64,000 bases of DNA from Glaciihabitans sp. (GCA_025463785.1 JAODBD010000004.1:62001-126000); one strand, 5' to 3'. Positions 43,133 through 52,492 are shown, counted from the stretch's first letter. A program made the numbers and translations. The notes: generated by a model not told the origin, from the sequence alone.

Positions 43133-44683
43133 ATGCTTCGGATGCTGCACCTCCTTCTCCTCACCACCCTGCTGCCCGGCGCGGTCGGCTCGCCCTCGTC
43201 AGCACTCCGGGCCGAGTGGGCGTGGCCGGTGCGTGGCTCGCACCAGATCGTGCGCCCGTTCATCGCCCCCGCAACGCCGTTCTCGGCCGGGCATCGCGGC
43301 ATCGACATCACCGCGAGCGGAGACGTGCTCGCGCCAGCGGACGGAGTCGTGCACTTCGCGGGGGTCGTCGTCAACCGGCCAGTGCTCTCGGTCGCCCACG
43401 TTGGCGGGGTTCTGTCGAGCTATGAGCCGGTCGCGTCGTCACTTCGTGCGGGCGATCCGGTGACCCGCGGCGAGGTGATCGGGCAGGTTCAGCCTGGCCA
43501 CTGCAGTTCGTCGTGTCTGCATTTTGGCGTGCGCATCAACGGGGAGTACGTGTCGCCACTGCTGTTTCTCGGCGGCATCGTGCGGCCGGTGCTGCTGCCC
43601 ACGGTTCCCGGAAGCCGGCCGCTGGGACGGCCGTCAGCGCTGGCGTCGCGGCCAAGGCCAGAAATGTCCATCGCTCCAAGCTCGAGCGCGCGATCAGGCG
43701 CGAGGGTGGGCGCGGTTGTAGCTCTCCTTGAGGCGCTCGGTCGAGACATGCGTATACAACTGCGTCGTTCCGAGGCTCGCATGCCCGAGCATCTCCTGGA
43801 CGGAGCGCAGGTCGGCGCCGCCATCCAGCAGGTGGGTCGCGGCAGTGTGGCGCAGCGTATGCGGCCCGGAGGGTCCGGAGCCGGGGATCTCAGCGAGCAG
43901 GCTCGCGATGAGCTCATAAATCGTGCGACTGTTGATGCGTTTGCCGCGGGCGCCGAGGAAGAGCGGCTCGTACGCATCGCCGAGGAGCTCGTGGCGACGA
44001 CCCTGCCAGGCGACGATGGCTCGCTGTGCCGGAACACCAAAGGGGACGACGCGTTCCTTCGACCCCTTGCCGGTAACCCGCACGGTCAGTCGCTCAAGAT
44101 CGACATCGGCAAGATCGAGGCCGACTATCTCGCTCACGCGAAGGGCGGATGCGTAGAGCAGTTCGACGATCGCAAGGTCCCTCGAGGCGATGGCGTCACC
44201 GTCTTCGGAAGCAGCGGCGAGACCGGCCAGTATTCGATCGACCTGGTCGCGAGTGAGAACGCGGGGCAGGTGGTGGTCGGCTTTCGGCGCACGGAGTCGG
44301 GAACCGGCATCCGTCTGGGTCGTCCCGGCTTTCGCCAACCAGCCTGTGAGACTGCGGGCCGTCGCGGACCTGCGCGCAAGAGTCGACTTTGCGAGACCTG
44401 CGTTCGAGCCGTCCCAGAGCCAGTCGCGAAGAAGTTCGAGGTCAACAGCGTCGGTGGAGTCGACGCCGCGGGTAGTCGCGAAGCGTGTGAAGTCGGCGAG
44501 GTCTGCGCGATAAGAGCGGACGGTATGCGCGCTAAATCCACGCTCGGCGGCCAGATAGACCGCGAAGTCAGTCACCGCGCGTTCGAGGAGCACCCCATCA
44601 TCGTGACGCAGAAACGGCGGTGGCCGCGGCAGGCGTGCCGTGATCCGCATCCCCTGCACTCGGCACGAGGGGTACCGCGATGA
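43133..44683 (+). CDS. M23-family peptidase ORF running antisense through xerC
   Basis: From ATG 43133 the first roughly 180 residues are a secreted M23 (LytM-like) domain: a signal peptide ([19 protein letters not shown]), [24 protein letters not shown] with the zinc-binding His and Asp, and [17 protein letters not shown]. The usual HxH motif is CLH here, so one ligand is replaced by Cys. The frame then stays open to 44683 (516 residues in total), with the last roughly 330 residues antisense to xerC and unlike any domain I know. Either a stop was lost or a base error is present; the true product probably ends near 43690. Confidence 0.55.
   Translation: MLRMLHLLLLTTLLPGAVGSPSSALRAEWAWPVRGSHQIVRPFIAPATPFSAGHRGIDITASGDVLAPADGVVHFAGVVVNRPVLSVAHVGGVLSSYEPVASSLRAGDPVTRGEVIGQVQPGHCSSSCLHFGVRINGEYVSPLLFLGGIVRPVLLPTVPGSRPLGRPSALASRPRPEMSIAPSSSARSGARVGAVVALLEALGRDMRIQLRRSEARMPEHLLDGAQVGAAIQQVGRGSVAQRMRPGGSGAGDLSEQARDELINRATVDAFAAGAEEERLVRIAEELVATTLPGDDGSLCRNTKGDDAFLRPLAGNPHGQSLKIDIGKIEADYLAHAKGGCVEQFDDRKVPRGDGVTVFGSSGETGQYSIDLVASENAGQVVVGFRRTESGTGIRLGRPGFRQPACETAGRRGPARKSRLCETCVRAVPEPVAKKFEVNSVGGVDAAGSREACEVGEVCAIRADGMRAKSTLGGQIDREVSHRAFEEHPIIVTQKRRWPRQACRDPHPLHSARGVPR
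43694..44593 (-). CDS. xerC: Tyrosine recombinase, XerC-like
   Basis: This 299-residue recombinase resolves chromosome dimers. It has an N-terminal SAM-like domain ([22 protein letters not shown]) and a catalytic domain with Arg in [10 protein letters not shown], Lys in [12 protein letters not shown], His-x-x-Arg in [12 protein letters not shown], His in [10 protein letters not shown] and the nucleophile Tyr in QLYTHV. All are present. I prefer GTG 44593 ([10 protein letters not shown]), just after the MFS stop; an ATG at 44659 would overlap that gene. A location next to dprA-comM is typical for actinobacteria. Confidence 0.9.
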   Translation of the reverse strand: MLLERAVTDFAVYLAAERGFSAHTVRSYRADLADFTRFATTRGVDSTDAVDLELLRDWLWDGSNAGLAKSTLARRSATARSLTGWLAKAGTTQTDAGSRLRAPKADHHLPRVLTRDQVDRILAGLAAASEDGDAIASRDLAIVELLYASALRVSEIVGLDLADVDLERLTVRVTGKGSKERVVPFGVPAQRAIVAWQGRRHELLGDAYEPLFLGARGKRINSRTIYELIASLLAEIPGSGPSGPHTLRHTAATHLLDGGADLRSVQEMLGHASLGTTQLYTHVSTERLKESYNRAHPRA

Positions 44684-45821
44684 GCGCGCAAACGCCGGCG
44701 ACCACGAAAGTGAGAGGGTACCCGACGAGGCCGATCAGCAACCCGGCAAGGGGTCCGACCGCGGATGCCCCGACCCACTGGCCCGTATTTTGCGCACCGA
44801 TCGCCCGCCCCGACCAGCGGGGGCCAGCTATCTCGGCCACGGCGGCAAACGCGAGGCCGTTGTCGGCAACCGTGATGGTGGCCGCAACGATCAGGACTAC
44901 GACGGCAACCGGCGTGACGACGAGGCCGACAGCGGCCAACAGCAGCATGGCCACTACGGCGGCGAGCGCCACGATCCGCAGCGGCCGCATCCTGCTTCCG
45001 GCCCGGTCGCTCCAGACGCCGACCGCGATGCGCCCGAACGCTCCAATGAGCTGGGAGACGCCAACCACGATGCCGGCGACGGTGGCGGTCAGCTTCTGGT
45101 CGGAGATGAGCCAGATAAGCCCGAAGGTTGACACCGTGAACTGTGGCACCACCAGCAGGATGGACACCAGATGGATGCGCAGTAGTGTCGCGTTTCCTCG
45201 ATAAGGGTTGCTCGCTACAGCGGTCATGGTCGCTGCCGATGGCCTGATCGGTTCGCGGAGAACAATGGCACAGGTGACGCTCAGAGCCCCGCAGAGCAGA
45301 AACGACGCGCCAAGCGCTGCCGCGATCCCAGGACCCGCCGCGAGCGGTGGAACAACAACCGCAGCGAGCGCGACACCGAGCGGCTGCGACATCTGGCGGA
45401 TGCCCATCGCGAGTCCGCGACGATTCTTCGGAAACCAGCCGATAACCAGGCGACCGCTCGCCGGGCTCGAACTCGCTGCGGCGATACCGCCGACCACGAG
45501 AAAGACCCCGAGCGTCACGAAGTTCGCGCTCGTCGCCGCAGCGCCCACAGCCGCAAGAGCCGCGAGCGCCAGTCCGCCGGCGAGCACCCATCGTTCGCCG
45601 ATCCGGTCGGCGAGTGCACCCCAGGCGACCAGGGCGATGACCATGCCGACGGCGGTTGTCGACGCGAGAAGACCCGCGGTCGCAAGCGGAACGCCGCGCT
45701 CGGTGTGGAGCTCGGGAATCAGGAATGCCGGAGTACTCACCAACATCGAGGTCGCCGTTTGGGCCAGCAGCCCGAGGGCCAGCATGACCCACGGGCGTGC
45801 GCCGATCTTATCTGCAGGCAT
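44598..45821 (-). CDS. MFS transporter
   Basis: This 407-residue protein has 12 predicted membrane segments and the MFS loop motif WGALADRIGERWVL after the second. The second half contains GVWSDRAGSRMRPLR. I start it at ATG 45821 (MPADKIGARPW) with GAGAGGA five bases upstream. It is divergent from a GntR-type regulator, and the operator between them suggests it is the regulator's main target. The substrate is unknown. Confidence 0.88.
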   Translation of the reverse strand: MPADKIGARPWVMLALGLLAQTATSMLVSTPAFLIPELHTERGVPLATAGLLASTTAVGMVIALVAWGALADRIGERWVLAGGLALAALAAVGAAATSANFVTLGVFLVVGGIAAASSSPASGRLVIGWFPKNRRGLAMGIRQMSQPLGVALAAVVVPPLAAGPGIAAALGASFLLCGALSVTCAIVLREPIRPSAATMTAVASNPYRGNATLLRIHLVSILLVVPQFTVSTFGLIWLISDQKLTATVAGIVVGVSQLIGAFGRIAVGVWSDRAGSRMRPLRIVALAAVVAMLLLAAVGLVVTPVAVVVLIVAATITVADNGLAFAAVAEIAGPRWSGRAIGAQNTGQWVGASAVGPLAGLLIGLVGYPLTFVVAGVCALIAVPLVPSAGDADHGTPAAATAVSASR

Positions 45822-45892
45822 GGCATCCTCTCGGTTACGTTTGGTGCCCCTTGGTAGCCCTTGGCTTCTCAGCTTCTCGAGCAAACCGAAGC

Positions 45893-45917
45893 TTGGGATA
45901 CCATAGTGGTATACCAA
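45893..45917. promoter_or_regulatory. GntR-type operator
   Basis: TTGGGATACCA-TAG-TGGTATACCAA is an inverted repeat with 10 of 11 matching positions. Its right arm includes the perfect palindrome TGGTATACCA. It lies between the divergent MFS and GntR genes. TGGT-N-ACCA sequences are typical sites of FCD-type GntR regulators. Confidence 0.7.
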
Positions 45918-45953
45918 TCAGCCCATACCAAATCCCCATCCTGAGGACGCCGG

Positions 45954-46625
45954 ATGCCAGACCCCGATGACGTGTCACCGACACTGCATCGCCGACTCCG
46001 CGAGGCGATCCTCTCGCTCGATCTCGCCCCCGGTGAGCGCCTGAGTGAGCGCGGTCTCGAACCCGAGTTCAGGGCATCCCGTACGCCCATTCGCGCGGCG
46101 CTCATGCGTCTCGCGTCCGAGGGGCTCGTACGACGCGATGACAGGGGGTGGCGAGTTGCGCCGATCGATCTTGATGAGATCAGGGGACTCTACGAGTTTC
46201 GCGAGATCCTCGAGACCGCGAGCGCGCGGCTGGCATGCGACCGGGCTACGCCAGAAGACCTCGAAGCCCTCGCCGAACTGGCCGGCTCGACGGCAGCGGA
46301 CGAGACTCCGGAGCACAGCATCGACTCGGGAACGAGCTTCCATCTCGAACTCGCTCGACTTTCCGGGAACGCATTCCTGATTTCGGCGATGGAGGGCGTC
46401 CTGACACGGCTGTACCGCACCCGCTGGGTCGAAGTGCAGAGCGCGGAGTCACGCGAGCGAGCCCACCGCGAACACACCGCGATCGCTGAGGCGCTGCTCG
46501 CGGCCGATGCGGACGGCGCGGAGCTTGCGACCCTCAGCCACCTGCGCGGCACCGGCGAACGGCTGATCACCTCGCTCGGCGAGAGCCGCCAGCGCCTGCG
46601 GGCGAGCGGGCTCAGCCTCGGTTAG
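45954..46625 (+). CDS. GntR-family regulator with FCD domain
   Basis: This 223-residue protein has an N-terminal winged helix (LREAILSLDLAPGERLSERGLEPEF, RTPIRAALMRLASEGLV) and a C-terminal all-helical FCD ligand domain (about residues 75-210) with LYEFREILETASARLA and metal-ligand-like His in FHLELARLSGN and HREHTAIAEAL. It probably represses the divergent MFS gene and itself through the palindrome at 45893-45917. Confidence 0.87.
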   Translation: MPDPDDVSPTLHRRLREAILSLDLAPGERLSERGLEPEFRASRTPIRAALMRLASEGLVRRDDRGWRVAPIDLDEIRGLYEFREILETASARLACDRATPEDLEALAELAGSTAADETPEHSIDSGTSFHLELARLSGNAFLISAMEGVLTRLYRTRWVEVQSAESRERAHREHTAIAEALLAADADGAELATLSHLRGTGERLITSLGESRQRLRASGLSLG

Positions 46626-46640
46626 CGGGCCAGCGGGCCA

Positions 46641-46730
46641 GTTCTACTCAGGTCGGCGCTACTCGACTCAGCTCAACTCGGGCCGGCGCTACTCGACTCA
46701 GCTCTACCCGGGTCAGCGCTACTCGGGCAC
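46641..46730. repeat. 30-bp tandem repeat
   Basis: Two full units (46651-46680 and 46681-46710, sharing GGCGCTACTCGACTCAGCTC) are flanked by partial units on both sides. The last partial copy runs into the 3' end of the phosphodiesterase gene, so the array contributes its stop codon region. Confidence 0.85.
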
Positions 46731-47684
46731 TCCGCGGTTGAAGTTGGAGTTCTTCCTGGAGAACCTGTCGCGCCGTTGCTCGGGCGTCATTGACTCGATC
46801 GACTCGCGGTATTCGGCCGAGAATCCGGTGACTTCGGCGACTCCGAGCAGCGGGATGACCGTGTGAACCACCTGTGACTCGTACAGGCTGATGATATTGA
46901 AGGCCTGGTTGGCATCCACACCCGACAACAGTTTCTTGCCGTCCGCGAGATCCATTGTGTAGCAGGTGGCAGCCGCGACGGATACCGGGATGCCCGCGAA
47001 CACGCTGTGGGTCGTGTAGTGCAGGTGGCCGCCGATGACGCCGCGAACGTCTGTGCCGTGAAGGATGTCGGCGAGCTGAGCCTGCCCCTGTAGCTCAAGC
47101 ATCTCCATGGCCCACAGGAGCGGTGTCGGGATGGGCGGATGATGCACCGCGATGAGGGTGCCGTCGGGCGCGGGCTTGGCCAGCACATCGGTAAGCCAGT
47201 CGAGCTGTTCCGCTGACAGCGCGCCATGGTGGTAGCCGGGAACTGTCGTGTCGAGGGAGATGATTCGCAGGCCGCCAATGTCGTAGACCCGGTCCTGCGG
47301 TGCCTCGGTCGCCTCGATGTCGAAGAGTTCGCGCGAGTATTGCAACCGCTCGTCATGGTTGCCCATGACCCAGACCACCTGGGCGCCGAGCGATTCCGCG
47401 ACCGGCTCGACGATGGCGCGCAGGCGACGGTAGGCGTCCGGTTCGCCAAGGTCCGCGAGGTCGCCCGTGAAAACCAGAGCTTCGGGATGGACTTCGGATG
47501 CCTCCAGCTGCTCGAGCGCGCGCCGGAGGTTTTTCTCTGTGGTTACCGATCCAAACAGCGGTGCTCCCTCGGCAAGGAAGTGGGTATCGCTAATGTGGGC
47601 GATGGTATGCCGGGGTGCCGGATGCTGGCCAAGTTGGTTCACCGATTCAGGATACGGCTCCGCCCTTTCGGGTAGTAGGCACAT
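46719..47684 (-). CDS. Metallophosphoesterase, CpdA-like cyclic-nucleotide phosphodiesterase
   Basis: This 321-residue calcineurin-like enzyme has all metal-site motifs: ISDTHF, VFTGDLADLG, VMGNHDE, AVHHPPIP and GGHLHYTTH. The order and length fit CpdA-type 3',5'-cAMP phosphodiesterases. ATG 47684 gives a 25-residue lead before the first motif; GTG 47642 (VNQLGQHPAPRH) is a possible shorter start. Its 3' end overlaps a 30-base tandem repeat. Confidence 0.87.
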   Translation of the reverse strand: MCLLPERAEPYPESVNQLGQHPAPRHTIAHISDTHFLAEGAPLFGSVTTEKNLRRALEQLEASEVHPEALVFTGDLADLGEPDAYRRLRAIVEPVAESLGAQVVWVMGNHDERLQYSRELFDIEATEAPQDRVYDIGGLRIISLDTTVPGYHHGALSAEQLDWLTDVLAKPAPDGTLIAVHHPPIPTPLLWAMEMLELQGQAQLADILHGTDVRGVIGGHLHYTTHSVFAGIPVSVAAATCYTMDLADGKKLLSGVDANQAFNIISLYESQVVHTVIPLLGVAEVTGFSAEYRESIESMTPEQRRDRFSRKNSNFNRGVPE

Positions 47685-47729
47685 TCCCCTAACCTTGGAT
47701 CACATTGTGACCTTTCGGGAGGCTCAGCA

Positions 47730-48308
47730 ATGCCTTCTCCTGATGCCAGGACGATCGAACAGTTCTCCGACACGGCCGCCTTTCTGGCGTGGTTGGAGGC
47801 GAATCACGCCGACCACCCCGGAATCTGGATGAAGATTTCGAAAAAGGGCGCTGACATCCCAACGCTGTCCTACCACGATGCCGTCGATGCTGCGCTCGCG
47901 TACGGCTGGATCGACAGCCAAAAGCGTTCTCTCGACGCCGCGTATTACTTGCAGGCGTTCACTCCGCGGCGGCCTGGCAGCGTCTGGTCGAAGCGGAATG
48001 TGACGCGCGCGACGGCCATCATCGAGGACGGCACAATGCGGCCGGTTGGCCTGGCCCAGGTTGATGCCGCCAAGGCTGACGGACGATGGGATCGCGCATA
48101 CGCTGGTTCGCCCGGCTCCCAACCGTTGCCCGAGTTTCTCGAGGCGCTGGAGAAGAACACTGCCGCGAAGGAGTTTTACGAGACTCTGAACGCGGTGAAC
48201 CGCTACGCCCTCTACTTCCGCATTCAGACGGCCAAACGCGAGGAGACCCGCGCACGACGCATTGCCAGTTTTGTTGCGATGCTGGCCCGCGGTGAGAAGT
48301 TCCACTAA
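47730..48308 (+). CDS. YdeI/OmpD-associated family protein
   Basis: This 192-residue protein matches the YdeI-like family: FLAWLEANHADHPGIWMKISKKG, DAALAYGWIDSQKRSLD, FTPRRPGSVWSKRNV. Members have been linked to bacteriocin or antimicrobial tolerance, but the biochemical function is unclear. GGGAGG lies before the ATG. Its stop overlaps the convergent dprA stop by four bases. Confidence 0.85.
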   Translation: MPSPDARTIEQFSDTAAFLAWLEANHADHPGIWMKISKKGADIPTLSYHDAVDAALAYGWIDSQKRSLDAAYYLQAFTPRRPGSVWSKRNVTRATAIIEDGTMRPVGLAQVDAAKADGRWDRAYAGSPGSQPLPEFLEALEKNTAAKEFYETLNAVNRYALYFRIQTAKREETRARRIASFVAMLARGEKFH

Positions 48309-49540
48309 TCGGGGTCACGCTTCTTCAGCCAGCCGCGATCGCGCTCCACGACCCGACCATCGAGCTCGAGTTGTCCGAGCAGCGATTGCACCGCCGCGAT
48401 CGACAGGCCAGCTCGCGCAGCGAGGTCGCTTGACGTCCGCGGCGCACTGATGCTGAGGGCGTCGAACAGCCGCGTGATCTCGAGGCTGTCATTATCTGTG
48501 CTCACGGACGCGGTGTCGAGGAGAGGAGCGCCGCTCTCTCCCGGAAGCAGTTCGGCCATCTCCGCGGCATTCGTCACGAGCGTCGCGTTGTAGTCGCGGA
48601 TCAGCCGGTGACAGCCAGCGGATGCCGCCGAAGTCACCGGACCCGGAACCGCACCGAGCGGGCGCCCCATTTCGGCCGCATGGCCAGCAGTGTTCAGGGC
48701 CCCTGAGCGCCATCCCGCTTCGACAACGATGGTTGCCTGGCTTGCCGCCGCGATCAGGCGATTGCGTTGGAGAAACCGCCATTTGGTTGGCGGTTGGCCG
48801 CACGGCAGTTCTGAGATGACCGCGCCCTCCGCAACGATGCGGGTCAGTAGGGACTCGTGCCCGCTCGGATAGAAGCGATCAACACCGCCAGCGAGGATTG
48901 CGACGGTCTGGCCCTGGCTTGCAAGGGTCGCACGATGCGCCATCCCGTCGATCCCGTATGCTGCGCCGGAGACGATCGCGAACCCCCGGTCGACCAGCCC
49001 GGCTGCGGCCTCCATGGTCACGTGTTCGCCGTAGCCGCTGGCCGAACGCGCACCCACAAGAGCGATGGAATGCGAGAGTGAGGCCAGCGCTGCATCAGTG
49101 CCGCGTACCCACAACGCGATCGGGGCGTGCAGGCCAAGATCGGCCATGGGGTCCGGCCAACCGGCGACTCCGGGGGTAAGCAGGCGCGCGCCATATCGCG
49201 CGGCCTGTCGTAATGCGAGCATCGCCTGCTCGGACTTCAGGCGCGGCTTCCAGCGGTCGACGGCCTTCTCCATCTCCTCCTCGCCCACGCCATCCACTCC
49301 GGCCTGGGCGATCGCCGCCAGCCAGCGGGCTACCGGCCAGCGAGCGACGACCCCCTCAAGCGACTCCGCGGCTCCGAGCGACTCGACGACGAGACCTGCA
49401 GCCCGATCCCCGGGCTCAGCAATGCCCGTCCAGGTCGCTCTCGCGAACCGTTCACGAATTGCTTCGCGGTCAAGTTCCTCACCCGCAATCGCGCGAACGA
49501 GTACAGCGACGTCGGCTTCCTTGAGCCCGAACATGGTCAT
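48305..49540 (-). CDS. dprA: DNA-processing protein A
   Basis: This 411-residue protein loads RecA on incoming single-stranded DNA during transformation. It has a Rossmann-like core with VGARSASGYG, VSGAAYGIDGMAHRATL, GGVDRFYP, RFLQRNRLIAA and EAGWRSGALNTA, and a C-terminal winged-helix domain (about 340-411). The start at 49540 overlaps the comM stop as ATGA. Confidence 0.93.
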   Translation of the reverse strand: MTMFGLKEADVAVLVRAIAGEELDREAIRERFARATWTGIAEPGDRAAGLVVESLGAAESLEGVVARWPVARWLAAIAQAGVDGVGEEEMEKAVDRWKPRLKSEQAMLALRQAARYGARLLTPGVAGWPDPMADLGLHAPIALWVRGTDAALASLSHSIALVGARSASGYGEHVTMEAAAGLVDRGFAIVSGAAYGIDGMAHRATLASQGQTVAILAGGVDRFYPSGHESLLTRIVAEGAVISELPCGQPPTKWRFLQRNRLIAAASQATIVVEAGWRSGALNTAGHAAEMGRPLGAVPGPVTSAASAGCHRLIRDYNATLVTNAAEMAELLPGESGAPLLDTASVSTDNDSLEITRLFDALSISAPRTSSDLAARAGLSIAAVQSLLGQLELDGRVVERDRGWLKKRDPD

Positions 49541-51072
49541 GATGACATTGCCTTTCGTAGGTATAGCGCGCGACCGATGTGGTCGGCCGAAGGGATGGTC
49601 GCGCCGTCGAGATCCGCAAGCGTCCAGCCGAGGCGCAGCACCCTGTCGTACCCGCGCATCGTGATGCCGCCGCGCTCGAGAGCCCGATCGATGGATGTGG
49701 TGGTCGACTGGCCGAGACGCGCGGCTGGCCCCCGCAGCCACGCGCCAGGCACCTGCGAGTTCAACGTCCACGGCGTGTGGGCCAGCCTCGCCCTCGCGGC
49801 CGCGCGTGCCTCGGCGACCCGGGCGCGGGCATCCGCCGTGCTCAATCGGGTGTTCTCATCGGCCAGTCGCAGTTGCGTGCTGGTGATTCGATGGACCCGA
49901 AGCTGGATGTCGATCCGGTCGAGCAACGGACCAGAAATTCGCGCGAGATATCGCCGGCGCGCATTCGGAGCGCACGTGCAGTCGGAGTCCTTCGCACCCC
50001 ACTGCCCACACGGGCACGGGTTCGCCGCCATGATGAGTTGGAAACTGCCGGGATAGTGCGCCACGGCGTTGGCGCGATGAATCGTAATGACACCCGACTC
50101 GAGGGGCTGTCGAAGCGCGTCGAGCGCGGTCGCCGTGAACTCGGGTGCCTCATCGAGAAAGAGCACACCGTGGGACGCTCGGGCCGCAGCGCCGGGACGA
50201 ATCACGCCACTGCCTCCGCCGATCAGGGCCGCCGCCGACGCCGTGTGATGCGGGTTCTCAAATGGCGGACGCGTCGCGAGCGATCGACCAACGGGAAGCC
50301 CGGAAAGTGATCGGATCGAACTGACCTCGATCGCGGCCTCGGGAGGCAGATCGGGAAGGAGCCCCGGCAGCCGCGCCGCGAGCATAGTCTTGCCCGCGCC
50401 CGGAGGACCGAGCAGAAAAACGTGGTGCCCGCCGGCCGCCGCTGCGAGCATTGCGCCAACGGCGTCATCATTGCCAATGACGTCCGCCAGGTCGCTGTCC
50501 TCGTGACCGAGCTTGGCGAGGGACGGCTGCAGGATGGGCTCGAGCGGCTCGGGCTGGAACTCGCCCCCATGCCAAATCGCGGCATCCAGCAATGACGTGA
50601 CCCCGACGACACGGACGCCGGGCACGAGAGACGCCTCGTCCACGTTGCCGGTCGGCACCATCACGGTCTCATACCCCGCTCGCACGAGCGAGAGAACGGC
50701 GGGCAGGATGCCGGGAATGGGTCGCAACCGGCCGTCGAGCCCCAGCTCCCCCAGGTGCACCACGCGCTCGATCGATTCTGCGCTGATCGAGCCCGCCGCC
50801 GCGAGCGCCGCGACCGCGATCCCGAGGTCAAACCCGGACCCGTGCTTCGGGAGGGACGCCGGCGAGAGGTTGATGGTGATCTTGTGACCCGGCAGCGGGC
50901 ATCCCGCATTCGTGGCGGCGGCGCGAACCCGATGATTCGCCTCGCCGAGTGCGGCATCCGGCAGGCCGATCAGGATGAACGCGGGCAGTCCACTGCCAAC
51001 ATCCGCCTCGATCTCCACCATCGCACCCTGCAGGCCAAGCAGCGACACGGCATGCGTTCGACCGAGTCCCAT
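49537..51072 (-). CDS. ComM-like AAA+ ATPase (magnesium chelatase subunit I type)
   Basis: This 511-residue protein resembles ComM/YifB, a branch-migration helicase that aids recombination. It has an N-terminal Lon-like domain (about 1-165), Walker A GPPGAGKTML, Walker B GVLFLDEAPEF, a cysteine cluster in NPCPCGQWGAKDSDCTC and a C-terminal sensor-2 region. It overlaps both neighbours (TGATG with yraN, ATGA with dprA). Confidence 0.92.
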   Translation of the reverse strand: MGLGRTHAVSLLGLQGAMVEIEADVGSGLPAFILIGLPDAALGEANHRVRAAATNAGCPLPGHKITINLSPASLPKHGSGFDLGIAVAALAAAGSISAESIERVVHLGELGLDGRLRPIPGILPAVLSLVRAGYETVMVPTGNVDEASLVPGVRVVGVTSLLDAAIWHGGEFQPEPLEPILQPSLAKLGHEDSDLADVIGNDDAVGAMLAAAAGGHHVFLLGPPGAGKTMLAARLPGLLPDLPPEAAIEVSSIRSLSGLPVGRSLATRPPFENPHHTASAAALIGGGSGVIRPGAAARASHGVLFLDEAPEFTATALDALRQPLESGVITIHRANAVAHYPGSFQLIMAANPCPCGQWGAKDSDCTCAPNARRRYLARISGPLLDRIDIQLRVHRITSTQLRLADENTRLSTADARARVAEARAAARARLAHTPWTLNSQVPGAWLRGPAARLGQSTTTSIDRALERGGITMRGYDRVLRLGWTLADLDGATIPSADHIGRALYLRKAMSS

Positions 51073-51428
51073 CAGAAGACACGCCGCAAGTGCTCGATCT
51101 CGACGAGACCATGTGTGGGCGCGATGATGCCGATTGCGTCAATGCGGATGCGGTCGTGCGAGCCGGGATGCGCCTCACACCACGCCGCCGCCAGCCGCCG
51201 AAGGCGCGCGAGCTTCCTCACCGTGATCGCCTCAAGCGGATGCCCAAATGCAACGCTCGTTCGCGTCTTCACCTCGACGAATACGAGTTCGCTGCCCTCG
51301 GTCGCGACAACATCAATCTCGCCCTGCGGGCACCGCCAGTTTCGGTCGACGATCTCGAGCCCCGCCGCAATCAGGTGATCAGCAGCGAGCTTCTCACCCC
51401 GTCTGCCCAGTTCATCTTTAGCCGCCAT
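51072..51428 (-). CDS. YraN-family (UPF0102) putative endonuclease
   Basis: This 118-residue protein has a restriction-endonuclease-like fold with GRRGEKLAADHL, the core GEIDVVATEG and FVEVKTRTS, which supply the Glu-Asp-Glu-x-Lys metal site. It is almost always found next to comM and dprA. The biological role is not settled. Confidence 0.9.
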   Translation of the reverse strand: MAAKDELGRRGEKLAADHLIAAGLEIVDRNWRCPQGEIDVVATEGSELVFVEVKTRTSVAFGHPLEAITVRKLARLRRLAAAWCEAHPGSHDRIRIDAIGIIAPTHGLVEIEHLRRVF

Positions 51429-51528
51429 GCAGACGACTCTGCCGACCGGAACACCCCGAAAACGGCACGCGAAACGTTCTGTCGACTCGACAAAACCGCC
51501 GGCGGGTGTGAAGAACTAGACGAAAACC

Positions 51529-52074
51529 CTACTTACTCCCGGCAGGAACCCGATCCTCAGCCCCAACCATCCACGACAACTGCTCAAGCCGCGAAATGAT
51601 CTGGTGCAGCAGATCAGACGACGTCGGGTCTTCTGTATCGACTGCGTCATGAACCTTGCGGATGCGGGCAACCGTCGTATCGAGGCGCACCGTGATCAGC
51701 TCGACGGTGTCGGTCGTCAGGATCTCGCCGTTCGGATACTCGGGCAGCGAGGTTGTCGCCGCCACGGTGTCGCTGCGGCCATCGACCTCCGCATGCAGCG
51801 CGCGGAGTCGTTCGGCAACCTCATCGCTGAACTCGCGGGCGGCATCCACGATCTCGTCGAGCTGCAGGTGCAGGTCGCGGAAGTTCCTGCCGACAACATT
51901 CCAGTGGGCCTGCTTGCCCTGCAGGTGCAACTCGACGAGGTCAACGAGAACGGACTGCAGGTTATTGGTGAGGGTTGCGGATGCCGCAAAACCCTTCTCG
52001 GCGTTCTGCCGATTGGTCTTCTTCGCGCCCGCATCGGCGGGGGCATGAACATCGCGTTGGATTACATCAGTCAT
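51529..52074 (-). CDS. Dps-family DNA-binding ferritin
   Basis: This 181-residue protein shows the Dps ferroxidase pattern: KQAHWNVVGRNFRDLHLQLDEIV and later ADEVAERL-like helices (FSDEVAERLRALHAEVDGR). It stores iron, protects DNA from oxidants and probably forms a dodecamer. The N-terminal roughly 30 residues include Lys/Arg (AKKTNRQNAEKG) and may bind DNA. I start it at ATG 52074. The 100 bases between it and yraN contain nothing notable. Confidence 0.9.
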   Translation of the reverse strand: MTDVIQRDVHAPADAGAKKTNRQNAEKGFAASATLTNNLQSVLVDLVELHLQGKQAHWNVVGRNFRDLHLQLDEIVDAAREFSDEVAERLRALHAEVDGRSDTVAATTSLPEYPNGEILTTDTVELITVRLDTTVARIRKVHDAVDTEDPTSSDLLHQIISRLEQLSWMVGAEDRVPAGSK

Positions 52075-52122
52075 GCATCCAGCCTGCGCGGGCGGCCAAA
52101 CCGATGTCAACGGGTTCTCAAG

Positions 52123-52446
52123 CTATTCGTCGAGAGCGAGTTCCTTGGGAAGCTCCAGCTCCTTCGCCGACAGTTCTTCGACGTTGACATCCTTGAATGT
52201 CAGGACTCGCACCGACTTCACGAAGCGGTCTGAGCGGTAGACATCCCACACCCAGACATCGTTCATGGTCAACTCGAAGTAGAAGTCGTGCTCGGTGTCC
52301 TGGCGCACGAGAGTGACCTCGTTCGCGAGATAGAACCGCCTCTCGGTCTCGACGACGTATCGAAACTGGGACACGACATCCCGGTACTCGCGATACAGGG
52401 CAAGCTCGACCTCGCGGTCGTAGTCTTCGAATTCGTCCTCTTCCAT
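52123..52446 (-). CDS. DUF2469 family protein
   Basis: This 107-residue acidic protein is highly conserved in actinobacteria (MEEDEFEDYDREVELALYRE, FYLANEVTLVRQDTEHDFYF). It is regularly found beside rnhB and yraN, and its function is unknown. Confidence 0.88.
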   Translation of the reverse strand: MEEDEFEDYDREVELALYREYRDVVSQFRYVVETERRFYLANEVTLVRQDTEHDFYFELTMNDVWVWDVYRSDRFVKSVRVLTFKDVNVEELSAKELELPKELALDE

Positions 52447-52492
52447 GCTTCAATCAGTCTATGGCTCGTCCGCCATCGACACGCGCTTCGGG

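Noticed and set aside
43694-44593. Integrase of a mobile element
   Set aside because: The recombinase has XerC features and the standard chromosomal neighbourhood (dprA, comM, rpsB); no attachment site repeats or phage genes are nearby.
46641-46730. CRISPR-like repeats
   Set aside because: The 30-base units are directly adjacent with no spacers.
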